Below, piece after piece: positions 16,879 to 25,006 of a stretch of DNA of 36,309 nucleotides; the first letter of the stretch is position 1; every line of letters starts with the position of its first letter. The position numbers and the translations under genes were made by a program. The stretch is from positions 1-36,309 of the forward strand of contig NZ_JALJCJ010000013.1 in assembly GCF_022899935.1 (NCBI RefSeq), written 5' to 3'. The notes under the pieces are model-generated. The model was not told the DNA's origin. It was given only the letters and a program-made list of their open reading frames with translations, and made no database searches. Source of the DNA: Shinella curvata. GTDB lineage: Bacteria > Pseudomonadota > Alphaproteobacteria > Rhizobiales > Rhizobiaceae.

Positions 16879-18498
16879 ATGGTAAACGCGTCCTCCTCCT
16901 CCCGCGGTGTATCCGAAACCCGCAATTCCTGGGTGCCGATGATCGCGATCGCCTTCGGGCAGGCGATCATGTCGTTCAATGTCGCGTCGCTTCCGGTCGC
17001 GCTGGGCGGAATGGTGAACAGCTTCGGCGTGCCACCGACCACGATCGCCACGGGTATCGTGGCCTATTCGATGATCGTGGCGGGTTTCGTCATGCTGGGC
17101 GCCAAGCTGGTTCAGCGTTTCGGTGCGCTCAAGGTCTTCCGCCTTGCGGTTGTGATCTTCGGTGCTGGACAGGTTTTCATGACGCTGAGTGCGAACGCGT
17201 CGATGATGATCACCGCTCAAATCCTGTGCGGTGCGGCGGCCGCTGTCATCGTGCCGGCGCTTGTCGCGCTGATTGCCGAAAACTACCGCGGCTCCCAGCA
17301 GGCGACGGCTCTGGGTGCTCTGGGGTCGGCTCGTGCGGCTGCCGGTGTTCTCGCCTTCCTTATCGGTGGTGTTTTGGGCACCTATATCGGCTGGCGGCCT
17401 GTCTTCGGTCTGTTGGTCGGCGTTTCCGCATTGGTCCTGGTCTTGAGTTTCAAGCTGAAGCCGGACCAGGGCCGTCCTGAAATCAGCATCGATATCCTCG
17501 GCGTCCTGTTTGCCGCTGCGGCGATCATCCTCATCAGTTTCGGCTTCAACAATCTGAACGGATGGGGCCTTGTCTTCGCGCGGTCAACGGCGCCGTTCAA
17601 CCTGCTTGGCGTATCGCCGGCGCCGATCATGATCGTCGTCGGTATCGTCCTGGGACAGGCGTTTTTTCTGTGGACGCGCCGGCGTGCGGAAAGCGGGAAA
17701 ACTCCGCTTCTGGCTCTTTCCATCCTGGAATCACCGCAGGAACGAGCCGCCGTCTATGCCATGTTCACGGTCGTCGCTCTGGAGGCTGCTCTCAATTTCA
17801 CGGTCCCGCTCTATATCCAGATCGTGCAAGGGCGTTCTCCGCTGGCAACAGCGGTTGCGATGCTGCCCTTCAATCTGACCGTATTCTTTTCGGCCATGCT
17901 TATCGTGCGCTTTTATGAAAGGTTCACGCCGCGACAGATCGGGCGTTTTGGCTTCGTGCTTTGCACGGTCGCCCTGCTGTGGCTGGCTTTCGTCGTTCGC
18001 AATGATTGGAGTTCCATTCCGGTTCTGCTCGGCCTCGTCCTGTTCGGCATCGGCCAAGGGGCTCTCGTAACGCTGTTGTTTAACGTTCTCGTCACTGCGG
18101 CTCCCAAGGAGCTGGCTGGCGACGTGGGTTCGCTGCGCGGCACGACCAACAATCTCGCCGCCGCTGTCGGCACGGCGGTTGTCGGCGCGTTGATGGTCGG
18201 TTTGCTCACGTCTGCCGTTACGCGCCAGCTGGCGGAAAACCCCACTTTGCCGATCGAAATCCAGTCTCAAGTCAATCTCGACAGCATCACCTTCGTGAGC
18301 AACGATCATTTGGAGCAAGTGCTTGCCGCGACGAGCGCCACGCCTGAGCAGAAGGCAGAGGCTCTTCGCGTCAATACCGACTCCCGCCTGCTTGCCTTGA
18401 AAATCGGACTTCTCATCATGGCGGGCCTGGCCATGATTGCAATCCTTCCGGCCGGGCGCCTGCCGAACTATCGGCCTGGCGAAATTCCCGAGGATTGA
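16879..18498 (+). CDS. MFS transporter, DHA2-like (14-helix) type
   Basis: Inner-membrane major facilitator protein of 539 residues with about 14 hydrophobic segments, like DHA2 (EmrB/QacA) drug:proton antiporters. The loop after helix 2 has LVQRFGALKVFRL in the place of motif A. A hydrophilic segment near residues 460-505 precedes the last helix. ATG 16879 is chosen because GAGAGAGAAG lies just before it; a TTG at 16864 is also in frame. Location behind the glutaminase hints at amino-acid or acid-stress export, but sequence alone cannot give the substrate. Confidence 0.85.
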   Translation: MVNASSSSRGVSETRNSWVPMIAIAFGQAIMSFNVASLPVALGGMVNSFGVPPTTIATGIVAYSMIVAGFVMLGAKLVQRFGALKVFRLAVVIFGAGQVFMTLSANASMMITAQILCGAAAAVIVPALVALIAENYRGSQQATALGALGSARAAAGVLAFLIGGVLGTYIGWRPVFGLLVGVSALVLVLSFKLKPDQGRPEISIDILGVLFAAAAIILISFGFNNLNGWGLVFARSTAPFNLLGVSPAPIMIVVGIVLGQAFFLWTRRRAESGKTPLLALSILESPQERAAVYAMFTVVALEAALNFTVPLYIQIVQGRSPLATAVAMLPFNLTVFFSAMLIVRFYERFTPRQIGRFGFVLCTVALLWLAFVVRNDWSSIPVLLGLVLFGIGQGALVTLLFNVLVTAAPKELAGDVGSLRGTTNNLAAAVGTAVVGALMVGLLTSAVTRQLAENPTLPIEIQSQVNLDSITFVSNDHLEQVLAATSATPEQKAEALRVNTDSRLLALKIGLLIMAGLAMIAILPAGRLPNYRPGEIPED

Positions 18499-18523
18499 GA
18501 TCGGAATATTCTTCAACCGGACA

Positions 18524-18595
18524 TCCCGAGCCGCTGACAGTGGCTCGGGACTGATAGGCGTGGTCCATAGTTCGCAAGGAGACCCGATATCGGGT
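18524..18595. other. Hairpins between two convergent MFS genes
   Basis: TCCCGAGCC (18524-18532) pairs perfectly with GGCTCGGGA (18542-18550) around a nine-base loop. ACCCGATATCGGGT (18582-18595) is a perfect 14-bp palindrome followed ten bases later by five T. Both sit in the gap where a plus-strand and a minus-strand gene converge, so they probably act as terminators, although neither has an ideal T-tract directly after the stem. Confidence 0.45.
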
Positions 18596-18653
18596 GCTCG
18601 TCCTTTTTGCGTAAGGCGTCGCAAAGCCGCTGCGCGCTTCTGCTGAAATTGCT

Positions 18654-19880
18654 CTAGGTGGCGCCTTCTTCGATCTTCGGCAGAAACCAGGCGAGAAGCC
18701 CCGCGAGCGGCAGGAAGGAGCAGAGGGTGTAGACGGCCTCGACGCCGTAGCGATCGGCCGCAACCCCCAAAAGCGCTGCGGCAAGGCCACCGAGCCCGAA
18801 GTTCAAGCCGTAGAATAGCCCTCCGATCAGTCCGATGCGATTGGGCAGGAGCTCAATCGCGTAGATCAGGATCGATGCGAAGGCGCTGGCCATGATCAGG
18901 TTGATCAATACGGTCAGAACGCCGGTCCAGAACAGATCGACATGCGGGAGGATCAGCGTCAGAGGCAGCGGCCCCAGCACGGAGATCCAGATGATCCGGT
19001 AGCGGCCGATCCGGTCGCTGACGATGCCGCCGATAAGGGCACCCACGGCCGAGGCCAGGAGGAAGATGAACAGCATCATCTGGGCTGAGGGGATGGAGAG
19101 GCCGAATTTCTCCATCAGATAGAATGTATAGAACGATCGGAAGCTCTCGCCATAGGCGTTCTTGGTGAACATCAGCAGCGTCAGAACCACCAGTCCCATG
19201 CCGATCGTCGCAGGTGCGTGGCGGGCGGCGCTTCCGGTCTTTCCTGCTTCCGCCCGCGTGGCCGCGAATTCTGCGCTGATCTGGCGCTGTTTCCCGCCGA
19301 TCCAGACCAGAAGCGCCATGGCCAGCAAGGCCAGGACAGCGAACCAGGCAAGGCTCGGCTGTCCCCACGGCACGATGATCAACGCCGCGAAGACCGGGCC
19401 GAGAGCACCGCCGGCCTGCCCGCCGACCTGGAACAGTCCTTGTGCCAGTCCCTGCCGGCCGCCGGCGGCGTAGCGCGCCATGCGGGTCGCCTCGGGATGG
19501 AAGATGGACGATCCGATGCCGATCAGCGCGACCGAGACGAGGATTACCGCATAGCTGTGGGCGAAGGCGAGACTGACTAGGCCGGAAAGCGTGAACATCA
19601 TGCCCACAACGGGCGAATAGGGGGCGGGATGTTTGTCTGTCACCATGCCGATCGCGGGTTGCAATAGCGACCCGGCAATCTGAAATGTCATTGTGATCAT
19701 GCCGATCTGCACGAAATCCAGGGCATAGGCATCCTTCAGGATAGGATAGGCCGCTGGGATCAGCGATTGCATGAGGTCGTTGAGAAGGTGCGTCAGGCCG
19801 AGAACCGCCAGTACGGCAATATGGGTTCTCGGCCGCGCGATAGTCGGGGCGGCGGCTGTCATGTCTGCTTCCGTGGCCAT
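18654..19880 (-). CDS. fsr: MFS transporter, fosmidomycin-resistance (Fsr) family
   Basis: Twelve-helix major facilitator protein of about 408 residues. GLTHLLNDLMQSLIPAAYPIL and GIGSSIFHPEATRMAR are characteristic of the Fsr (fosmidomycin resistance) family. DKHPAPY follows helix 2, and the pair GLAQGLFQVGGQAGGALGP marks helix 5. It most likely exports a toxic or waste metabolite across the inner membrane. The start is uncertain: ATG 19880 has a weak upstream site, while ATG 19862 (codon 7) has GGAAG upstream. It converges with the DHA2-like carrier. Confidence 0.88.
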   Translation of the reverse strand: MATEADMTAAAPTIARPRTHIAVLAVLGLTHLLNDLMQSLIPAAYPILKDAYALDFVQIGMITMTFQIAGSLLQPAIGMVTDKHPAPYSPVVGMMFTLSGLVSLAFAHSYAVILVSVALIGIGSSIFHPEATRMARYAAGGRQGLAQGLFQVGGQAGGALGPVFAALIIVPWGQPSLAWFAVLALLAMALLVWIGGKQRQISAEFAATRAEAGKTGSAARHAPATIGMGLVVLTLLMFTKNAYGESFRSFYTFYLMEKFGLSIPSAQMMLFIFLLASAVGALIGGIVSDRIGRYRIIWISVLGPLPLTLILPHVDLFWTGVLTVLINLIMASAFASILIYAIELLPNRIGLIGGLFYGLNFGLGGLAAALLGVAADRYGVEAVYTLCSFLPLAGLLAWFLPKIEEGAT

Positions 19881-19952
19881 TCAGACGCTACGGTGGAAGA
19901 TTGGCGACAGATCCGCAAGCGTCACGCGCAAGGGATTGCCTTTGCGGTTCGC

Positions 19953-20156
19953 TCAGAGCGTGCGAACGTTTTCCGCCTTGGACTTACCGGTCTTGCGGTC
20001 CTGTCCGATGTCATAGCTGACCTTGGAACCGTCCCGCAGCGGGGCGCCGGGCTGCACGGCCGACACATGGACGAAAACGTCTGCTCCGCCATTGTCGGGG
20101 GTAATAAAGCCAAAGCCCTTGTCTTGATTGAAAAACTTAACGGTTCCGGTTGCCAT
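19953..20156 (-). CDS. CspA-family cold-shock protein
   Basis: Single cold-shock domain of 67 residues, the usual size, that binds RNA and single-stranded DNA. RNP1 is KGFGFI (13-18) and RNP2 is VFVHVSAV (27-34). ATG 20156 starts MATGTVKFF, the family's standard N-terminus, with GAGGA nine to five bases before it. An in-frame ATG at 20261 would add 35 unconserved basic residues and is probably untranslated leader. A long leader is common for cold-shock genes. Confidence 0.94.
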   Translation of the reverse strand: MATGTVKFFNQDKGFGFITPDNGGADVFVHVSAVQPGAPLRDGSKVSYDIGQDRKTGKSKAENVRTL

Positions 20157-20265
20157 GGTATCCTCGTGATCTACGCGGCGTTCTTGTTGCCGCTTGAGCT
20201 TATGCGTCGTCTGATGGCCCTGCAACCGCTTATTCGCGCTGACATGGCGGAATGAGAACAATCAT

Positions 20266-20286
20266 ACGCGTAATATTCTCACGCGT
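20266..20286. repeat. Paired ACGCGT motifs upstream of cold-shock gene
   Basis: ACGCGT, itself palindromic, occurs at 20266-20271 and again at 20281-20286, separated by AATATTCTC, about 110 bases upstream of the cold-shock start and below the last permease gene. The AT-rich centre and symmetric arms look like a protein-binding site or promoter element. No function is known to me. Confidence 0.3.
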
Positions 20287-20363
20287 CATGCGAATCTATA
20301 CACAGGTTGTTGGAACCTGCCCACCCTTCCAGACGGTATCTTTCAATGGTCGTCGCAACGATC

Positions 20364-21275
20364 TTATCGCTCGAAAGGCTCCCCGAGCGAGGCGACGCCA
20401 TTGAGCTTGAGCAGGCGCCGGTCGGCGGAGATGATGCCGAGCACGATGATGGTGACGATGTAGGGCAGGCTCGACAGGAGTTGCGAAGGCACATCGAGAC
20501 CGGTCGTCTGGGCGGCAAGGCTCATCAGGGAGACGGCGCCGAACAGGCAGGCGCCGAGGAAGACGCGCCCCGTCAGCCAGGTGCCGAAGACGACGAGGGC
20601 AATGGCGATCCAGCCGCGGCCGGCGATCATGCCGTCAGCCCAGAGCGGCGTATAGACCACCGAGGCATAGGCGCCGGCGAGGCCCGCCATCATGCCGCCG
20701 AAGGCGACGGCGGCGACCCTGACGGCGATGACCGGATAGCCGATGGCATTCGCCGCCTTGGGGTTTTCGCCGACGGCGCGGATGATGAGGCCGGTCTTGG
20801 TGAAGGCGAAGGTCGCCCAGATCGCCAGCGTTGCCAACAGCGACAACCAGACGACGATGTCCTGCGTGAAAAGGCCGCCGATGACGGGCAGATCGGAGAG
20901 GCCGGGAATGCCGATCTTTGGCAGGCCCTTCACCGTCAGGCTCTCGTAGCTCTTGCCGAACAGCGCGGAGAGACCCTGGCCGAGAATGCCGATGGCAAGG
21001 CCCGTCGCGACCTGGTTTGCGCGGAAGCCGAGTGCGATGAGGGCGAAGACGAGCGAGAGCAGCGCGCCGCAGACGCCTGCGGCGATGAAGGCGATGAAAT
21101 GCCCGCCACCATGATAGACGATGATGAAGGCGATGACCGCACCGAAGGCCATCAGACCCTCGACGCCGAGATTGAGCACGCCGGCGCGCTCGACCACCAG
21201 TTCGCCAAGCGCTGCGAGCAGGAAGGGCGTTGCCGCCGCCAGCATGCCGGCGAGAATGAATTCGACGGCGTTCAT
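20364..21275 (-). CDS. BMP-type ABC permease 2 (YufQ-like)
   Basis: Membrane subunit of 303 residues from the branched-chain/ribose-type permease family, in the group that pairs with BMP (PnrA-like) binding proteins. ERAGVLNLGVEGLMAFGA is the conserved early signature and about nine hydrophobic segments follow. ATG 21275 overlaps the stop of the other permease gene (ATGA) and has GGAG seven bases upstream. The longer frame from 21305 lacks a proper site. It is the last gene of the oxygenase/deaminase operon. Related transporters import purine nucleosides or nucleobases. Confidence 0.9.
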   Translation of the reverse strand: MNAVEFILAGMLAAATPFLLAALGELVVERAGVLNLGVEGLMAFGAVIAFIIVYHGGGHFIAFIAAGVCGALLSLVFALIALGFRANQVATGLAIGILGQGLSALFGKSYESLTVKGLPKIGIPGLSDLPVIGGLFTQDIVVWLSLLATLAIWATFAFTKTGLIIRAVGENPKAANAIGYPVIAVRVAAVAFGGMMAGLAGAYASVVYTPLWADGMIAGRGWIAIALVVFGTWLTGRVFLGACLFGAVSLMSLAAQTTGLDVPSQLLSSLPYIVTIIVLGIISADRRLLKLNGVASLGEPFER

Positions 21276-22366
21276 GACTGGCTCCGCGCGGTGGTATGCG
21301 GCCATTCGAGACGGTAGCGCACGAAGGCGACGGCGACGAGATAGGCGAGCAGAAGGCTGCCCTGGAAGACGCGAACGGCGGCGATCGGCAGGTTTGCCGA
21401 GACCATGGCATTGTCGCCGCCAATCGAGATCGCGGCCATCACCAGCGCGGAGACGACGATGCCGATGGGATGCAGGCCGCCGAGATAGGCGACGATGATC
21501 GCGGAATAGCCATAGCCGGTGGAAATCGAGCGCTGGAGCTGGCCGAGCGGACCGGCGACCTCCGCCGCTCCCGCAAGACCGGCAGCAAAACCGCCGATCA
21601 GGAGCGACAGCCAGATCGCCCGCCCCTCGCTGAAACCGGCATAGCCGGCCGCACGCGGTGCAAGGCCGCCGACCTGCAGCTTGTAGCCCATGAAGCTCTT
21701 CTGCATGAAGACCCAGGCGGCCAGCGACAGCACGATCGCGATCAGAAGCGAGACGTTGACGCGTGTACCGGCAAAGAGTGTGGGCACCATGGCATCATAC
21801 TGGAACATCACGGATTGCGGGAAATTGAAGCCGTTCGGATCCTTCCAGGGGCCGAGCAGCAGGTAATAGAGCAGCTGGGCGGCCACCAGGCTCAGCATCA
21901 GCGAGACAAGGATTTCGTTGGCGTTGAGCCGCACGCGCCAGAAGGCGGTTATGCCGGCCCAGAGCGCACCGCCGATGGCGCCGAGCAGCAGCATGGAAGG
22001 CCAGATCCAGCCGCCCGTCGCCTGTGGAAACCAGATCGGAATGGCGGAGGCGAAGATCGCACCGAGGATGAATTGCCCTTCCGCGCCGATATTGAACACC
22101 TTGGCGCGGAAGCCGATGGCGAGGCCCTGCGCGATGAGAAGCAGCGGCCCGGTCTTCAAGAGCACTTCGGAAAACGACGACCAGGAGAGGAAGGGTTCCA
22201 GCAGCATGGCATGCACGACGGCGGCGGGATCCCGGCCCATCAGTACATAGAGTGCGAGATTGAGCAGGATCGCAGCGGCGAGCGCCAGCGGCGGGGCGAG
22301 CAGCATCGCCTTGCGCGAGGCGCGCTCGCGGCGCACGAGATTGGGCAGAAAATGGGTCATGCTCAT
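21272..22366 (-). CDS. BMP-type ABC permease 1 (YufP-like)
   Basis: Partner permease, 364 residues, with an arginine-rich cytoplasmic N-terminus (LVRRERASRKA) and about nine to ten membrane segments. GFRAKVFNIGAEGQFILGA is the family signature, and FWRVRLNANEILVSLMLS is the coupling region. ATG 22366 overlaps the ATPase stop; ATG 22360 is an alternative two codons on. The longer open frame back to 22600 runs antisense-like text inside the ATPase gene and is not used. With the downstream permease it forms the channel of the BMP-dependent importer. Confidence 0.9.
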   Translation of the reverse strand: MSMTHFLPNLVRRERASRKAMLLAPPLALAAAILLNLALYVLMGRDPAAVVHAMLLEPFLSWSSFSEVLLKTGPLLLIAQGLAIGFRAKVFNIGAEGQFILGAIFASAIPIWFPQATGGWIWPSMLLLGAIGGALWAGITAFWRVRLNANEILVSLMLSLVAAQLLYYLLLGPWKDPNGFNFPQSVMFQYDAMVPTLFAGTRVNVSLLIAIVLSLAAWVFMQKSFMGYKLQVGGLAPRAAGYAGFSEGRAIWLSLLIGGFAAGLAGAAEVAGPLGQLQRSISTGYGYSAIIVAYLGGLHPIGIVVSALVMAAISIGGDNAMVSANLPIAAVRVFQGSLLLAYLVAVAFVRYRLEWPHTTARSQS

Positions 22367-23880
22367 GCGTCGGCCTTTTCCGGCTTTGCGCCCATCATGT
22401 AGCGGCCGATTTCTTCCGGCCTTGTATCGCGCGTCACCAGCGGCGGGCTGAGGCGGCCGTGATAGAGCACCTGGATCGTGTCGGCGAGTTCGAACAATTC
22501 TTCCAGTTCCTCGGAGATGACGAGGATCGCCATTCCGGCATTGCGCAGCGCGATCAGCCGCCGGCGGATGGCCGAGGCCGCACCGATATCGACGCCCCAA
22601 GTCGGCTGGGCGACGAAGAGCAGTTTTGGGGCCAGCATGATCTCGCGCCCGACGATGAATTTTTGCAGGTTGCCGCCTGAAAGCGCTCCGGCTTCCGTCT
22701 GGGGGCCGGGCGTGCGCACGTCGTAGTCGCGGATGCAGGTTTCGGCAAAAGCGGTGGCCTGCGCTCTATCCACCAGGCCGTTTTTCAGAAGCTTCAGCGG
22801 ATGGGCGGTGAGCAGGCCGTTCAGCACCAGCGACATTTCGGGCACGGCACCGCGACCGAGCCGGTCTTCCGGCACGAAGGCGAAGCCGCGCGCGCGCCGC
22901 GCAGCCGGGCCGAGCTGGCCGACATCGGCGTCCATCATGAAGATGCGGTCTTTCTCATGGCGGGAGAGCCGGGTCTCGCCGGAGATCAGCGCGGCGAGTT
23001 CGCTCTGGCCGTTACCGGAAACTCCGGCGATGCCGAGGATTTCGCCGGCCCGCACCGTCAGATTGATATCGGCGAGCGGGACGGCGAACGGATCGTCGGG
23101 CGTATGGTTCAGGCCGATGATCTCGAGCTGCTTGTCGCCGCCGGTCCGGGGTTCGGCGGGCATCGGCTCGGGCATGTCGCGGCCGATCATCATGCGGGCC
23201 AGATCATGCGCGTCGTGCTCACGCGGATCGACATTGCCGGTCACGCGGCCGGCACGCAGGATCGTTGCCCGGTCGCAGATTGCCCGGATTTCCTCCAGCT
23301 TGTGCGAAATGAAGAGAATGGACACGCCGCCATCGCGCAGGCGCCGCAGCGTGTCGAAAAGCCTCTCCACCAGCTGCGGCGGCAGGACCGAGGTCGGCTC
23401 GTCGAGGATCAGCAGTTTTGGATTGGTCATCAGGCAGCGGATGATTTCCACCCGCTGGCGCTCGCCGACCGAGAGCGCGTGCACATGGGCGAGCGGATCG
23501 ACCTCCAGGCCGAAATCGCGGCCGAGCGTGCGGATCCGCTCGGTCAGTTCTGCGGTCTTGCCGTGCACGACGAGGCGGATATTTTCCACCACCGTCAGGG
23601 TCTCGAACAGCGAGAAATGCTGGAAGACCATGCCGATGCCCTGTTTGCGGGCCTCGGCAGGGGAGGCGAGGGCGAGAGGCTCGCCCTGCCAGGTGGCTGT
23701 GCCATCGTCGGGCTGCTCGACGCCGTAGATGAGTTTCATCAGCGTCGATTTACCTGCCCCGTTCTCGCCGAGGATCGCGTGGATCGACCGGTCGGCCACG
23801 TCAAGGTCGATGCCCTGGTTGGCCTTGATCGGTCCGTAGCTCTTCGAGATGCCGCGCAGCGACAGGAGGGGCGGGGTCAT
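22363..23880 (-). CDS. Duplicated ABC ATPase of BMP-type importer (YufO-like)
   Basis: Two-domain ATPase of 505 residues like RbsA/MglA/YufO. Domain 1 is canonical: GENGAGKST (about 36-44), LSVGERQRVEI and LLILDEPTSVLPPQ, with FISHKLEEI as the switch His. Domain 2 has the altered Walker A GVSGNGQSE and LLFVAQPTWGVD (Gln instead of Glu), substitutions that are usual in this family and therefore not a defect. LSGGNLQKFIVGREI is its signature. The start ATG 23880 lies four bases after the binding-protein stop. Confidence 0.93.
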   Translation of the reverse strand: MTPPLLSLRGISKSYGPIKANQGIDLDVADRSIHAILGENGAGKSTLMKLIYGVEQPDDGTATWQGEPLALASPAEARKQGIGMVFQHFSLFETLTVVENIRLVVHGKTAELTERIRTLGRDFGLEVDPLAHVHALSVGERQRVEIIRCLMTNPKLLILDEPTSVLPPQLVERLFDTLRRLRDGGVSILFISHKLEEIRAICDRATILRAGRVTGNVDPREHDAHDLARMMIGRDMPEPMPAEPRTGGDKQLEIIGLNHTPDDPFAVPLADINLTVRAGEILGIAGVSGNGQSELAALISGETRLSRHEKDRIFMMDADVGQLGPAARRARGFAFVPEDRLGRGAVPEMSLVLNGLLTAHPLKLLKNGLVDRAQATAFAETCIRDYDVRTPGPQTEAGALSGGNLQKFIVGREIMLAPKLLFVAQPTWGVDIGAASAIRRRLIALRNAGMAILVISEELEELFELADTIQVLYHGRLSPPLVTRDTRPEEIGRYMMGAKPEKADA

Positions 23881-23884
23881 GGAC

Positions 23885-24982
23885 TTACTTCGGCAGCGGG
23901 GTGGTGACGCCCTTGACGTGCCAGTCCATGGCGACGATCTCGGCATCGGTCATGGTTGCGCCGGCCGCCACACCTTCGCTGCCGTCCGCCTTGGCGATCG
24001 GGCCGGCGAAGGGCGAGAAGCTGCCGTCGGCGATCTTGGTCTCGATATCCTTGATCTTCGTCATCATGTCAGCCGGAATGGCGGGGTTCCAGTCCGTCAC
24101 CTGCACGACCTTGTCGGCGACGCCGAGGAAGGCATTGGCCCCCTTGAAGGTGCCGGCGAGATGCGCCTCGACCGATGCCAGGAAGAAGGGCGACCAGTCG
24201 GTGGCGACGCAGCCGAGATAGGTCTTCTCGGCGTATTTCTTCATCGAGGAATTCAGGTTGAAGGAATAGACGCCTGCATCCTCGCAGGCCGCCACGACGG
24301 AGGGCGTGTCCTGCGCGTTGGAGAAGATCACGTCGCATTTCTGGGCGATCAGCGCCTTGGCCGCTTCCTGCTCCTTGGCCGGATCGAACCAGGAATTGAC
24401 CCAGACAACGGAGACTTCGATATCCGGATTGACAGCCTGGGCGCCGAGCGCGAAAGCATTGATCGAGGTGATCAGTTCCGGGATCGCGAAGGCCGAGACG
24501 GAGCCGAGCTTGCCGGTCTTCGAGACAGCGGCAGCCGCCATGCCGAGCAGATAGGTGCCCTGGAAATATTTTGCCGCGAAGGGCGAGAAGTTCGGCGCGA
24601 CTTGGAAGCCGGAGGCGTGCAGCACAGTAACGCTGGGGTCGCGGCGGGCCACCTGAAGCGCGCCGTTCTGATAGCCGAAGGAACCGGCGATCAGGAACTT
24701 GTTCCCGTCGGCCACCGTCTTGGTCATGATGCGGTCGGCATCGGGGCCTTCCATGATGTTTTCCAGCACGGTGACCTTCACCTTGTCGCCGTACTTGGCC
24801 TTCACCGGCTCCAGTCCGGCGGAAAGCGCGTGGCCCCAGCCCACGTCGCCGATCGGCGAGGGCACGACGAGCGTGATGCCGAGCGGCTCGTCGGCGGCAA
24901 AGGCAAGGCGGCTGCCGAGCGCGCCGGCAAGGCCGGTGGCGGCCGCGGCCTTCATCAGGTTTCTGCGGGTCAGCTTGGTCAT
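23885..24982 (-). CDS. BMP-family periplasmic binding protein
   Basis: Substrate-binding protein of the basic membrane protein (BMP/PnrA/Med) family, 365 residues. The N-terminus RRNLMKAAAATGLAGALGS is a Tat-type signal, cleaved near AFA-AD at residues 29-30. Conserved parts include GDVGWGHALSAGL, NKFLIAGSFGYQNG and FQGTYLLGMAAAAVSKTGKLG. VIFSNAQDTPSVVAACEDAG is in place of the ligand-loop region. Characterised BMP proteins bind purine nucleosides, so a purine-like ligand is reasonable. GAGGGA precedes ATG 24982, and the gene begins 24 bases after the deaminase stop. Confidence 0.92.
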   Translation of the reverse strand: MTKLTRRNLMKAAAATGLAGALGSRLAFAADEPLGITLVVPSPIGDVGWGHALSAGLEPVKAKYGDKVKVTVLENIMEGPDADRIMTKTVADGNKFLIAGSFGYQNGALQVARRDPSVTVLHASGFQVAPNFSPFAAKYFQGTYLLGMAAAAVSKTGKLGSVSAFAIPELITSINAFALGAQAVNPDIEVSVVWVNSWFDPAKEQEAAKALIAQKCDVIFSNAQDTPSVVAACEDAGVYSFNLNSSMKKYAEKTYLGCVATDWSPFFLASVEAHLAGTFKGANAFLGVADKVVQVTDWNPAIPADMMTKIKDIETKIADGSFSPFAGPIAKADGSEGVAAGATMTDAEIVAMDWHVKGVTTPLPK

Positions 24983-25006
24983 GGTCAGTCCCTCTGTTGG
25001 TTCTTT

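Noticed and set aside
12346-19880. Genomic-island or prophage junction
   Set aside because: No integrase, tRNA, att-like repeat or obvious change in base composition accompanies the change of transcription direction.
20303-20319. CAGGTT/AACCTG stem as terminator of the BMP operon
   Set aside because: Only six base pairs and no T-tract on the minus strand; too weak to call.
20307-22402. Plus-strand frames of 336 and 368 codons opposite the BMP permeases
   Set aside because: Acidic, repetitive low-complexity text produced by reading hydrophobic permease codons backwards.
22363-23880. Loss of canonical Walker residues in domain 2 of the BMP-type ATPase as a defect
   Set aside because: GVSGNGQSE and the Gln in VAQPTWGVD are usual substitutions in RbsA/YufO-type ATPases, unlike the changes in the Dpp-type fusion.
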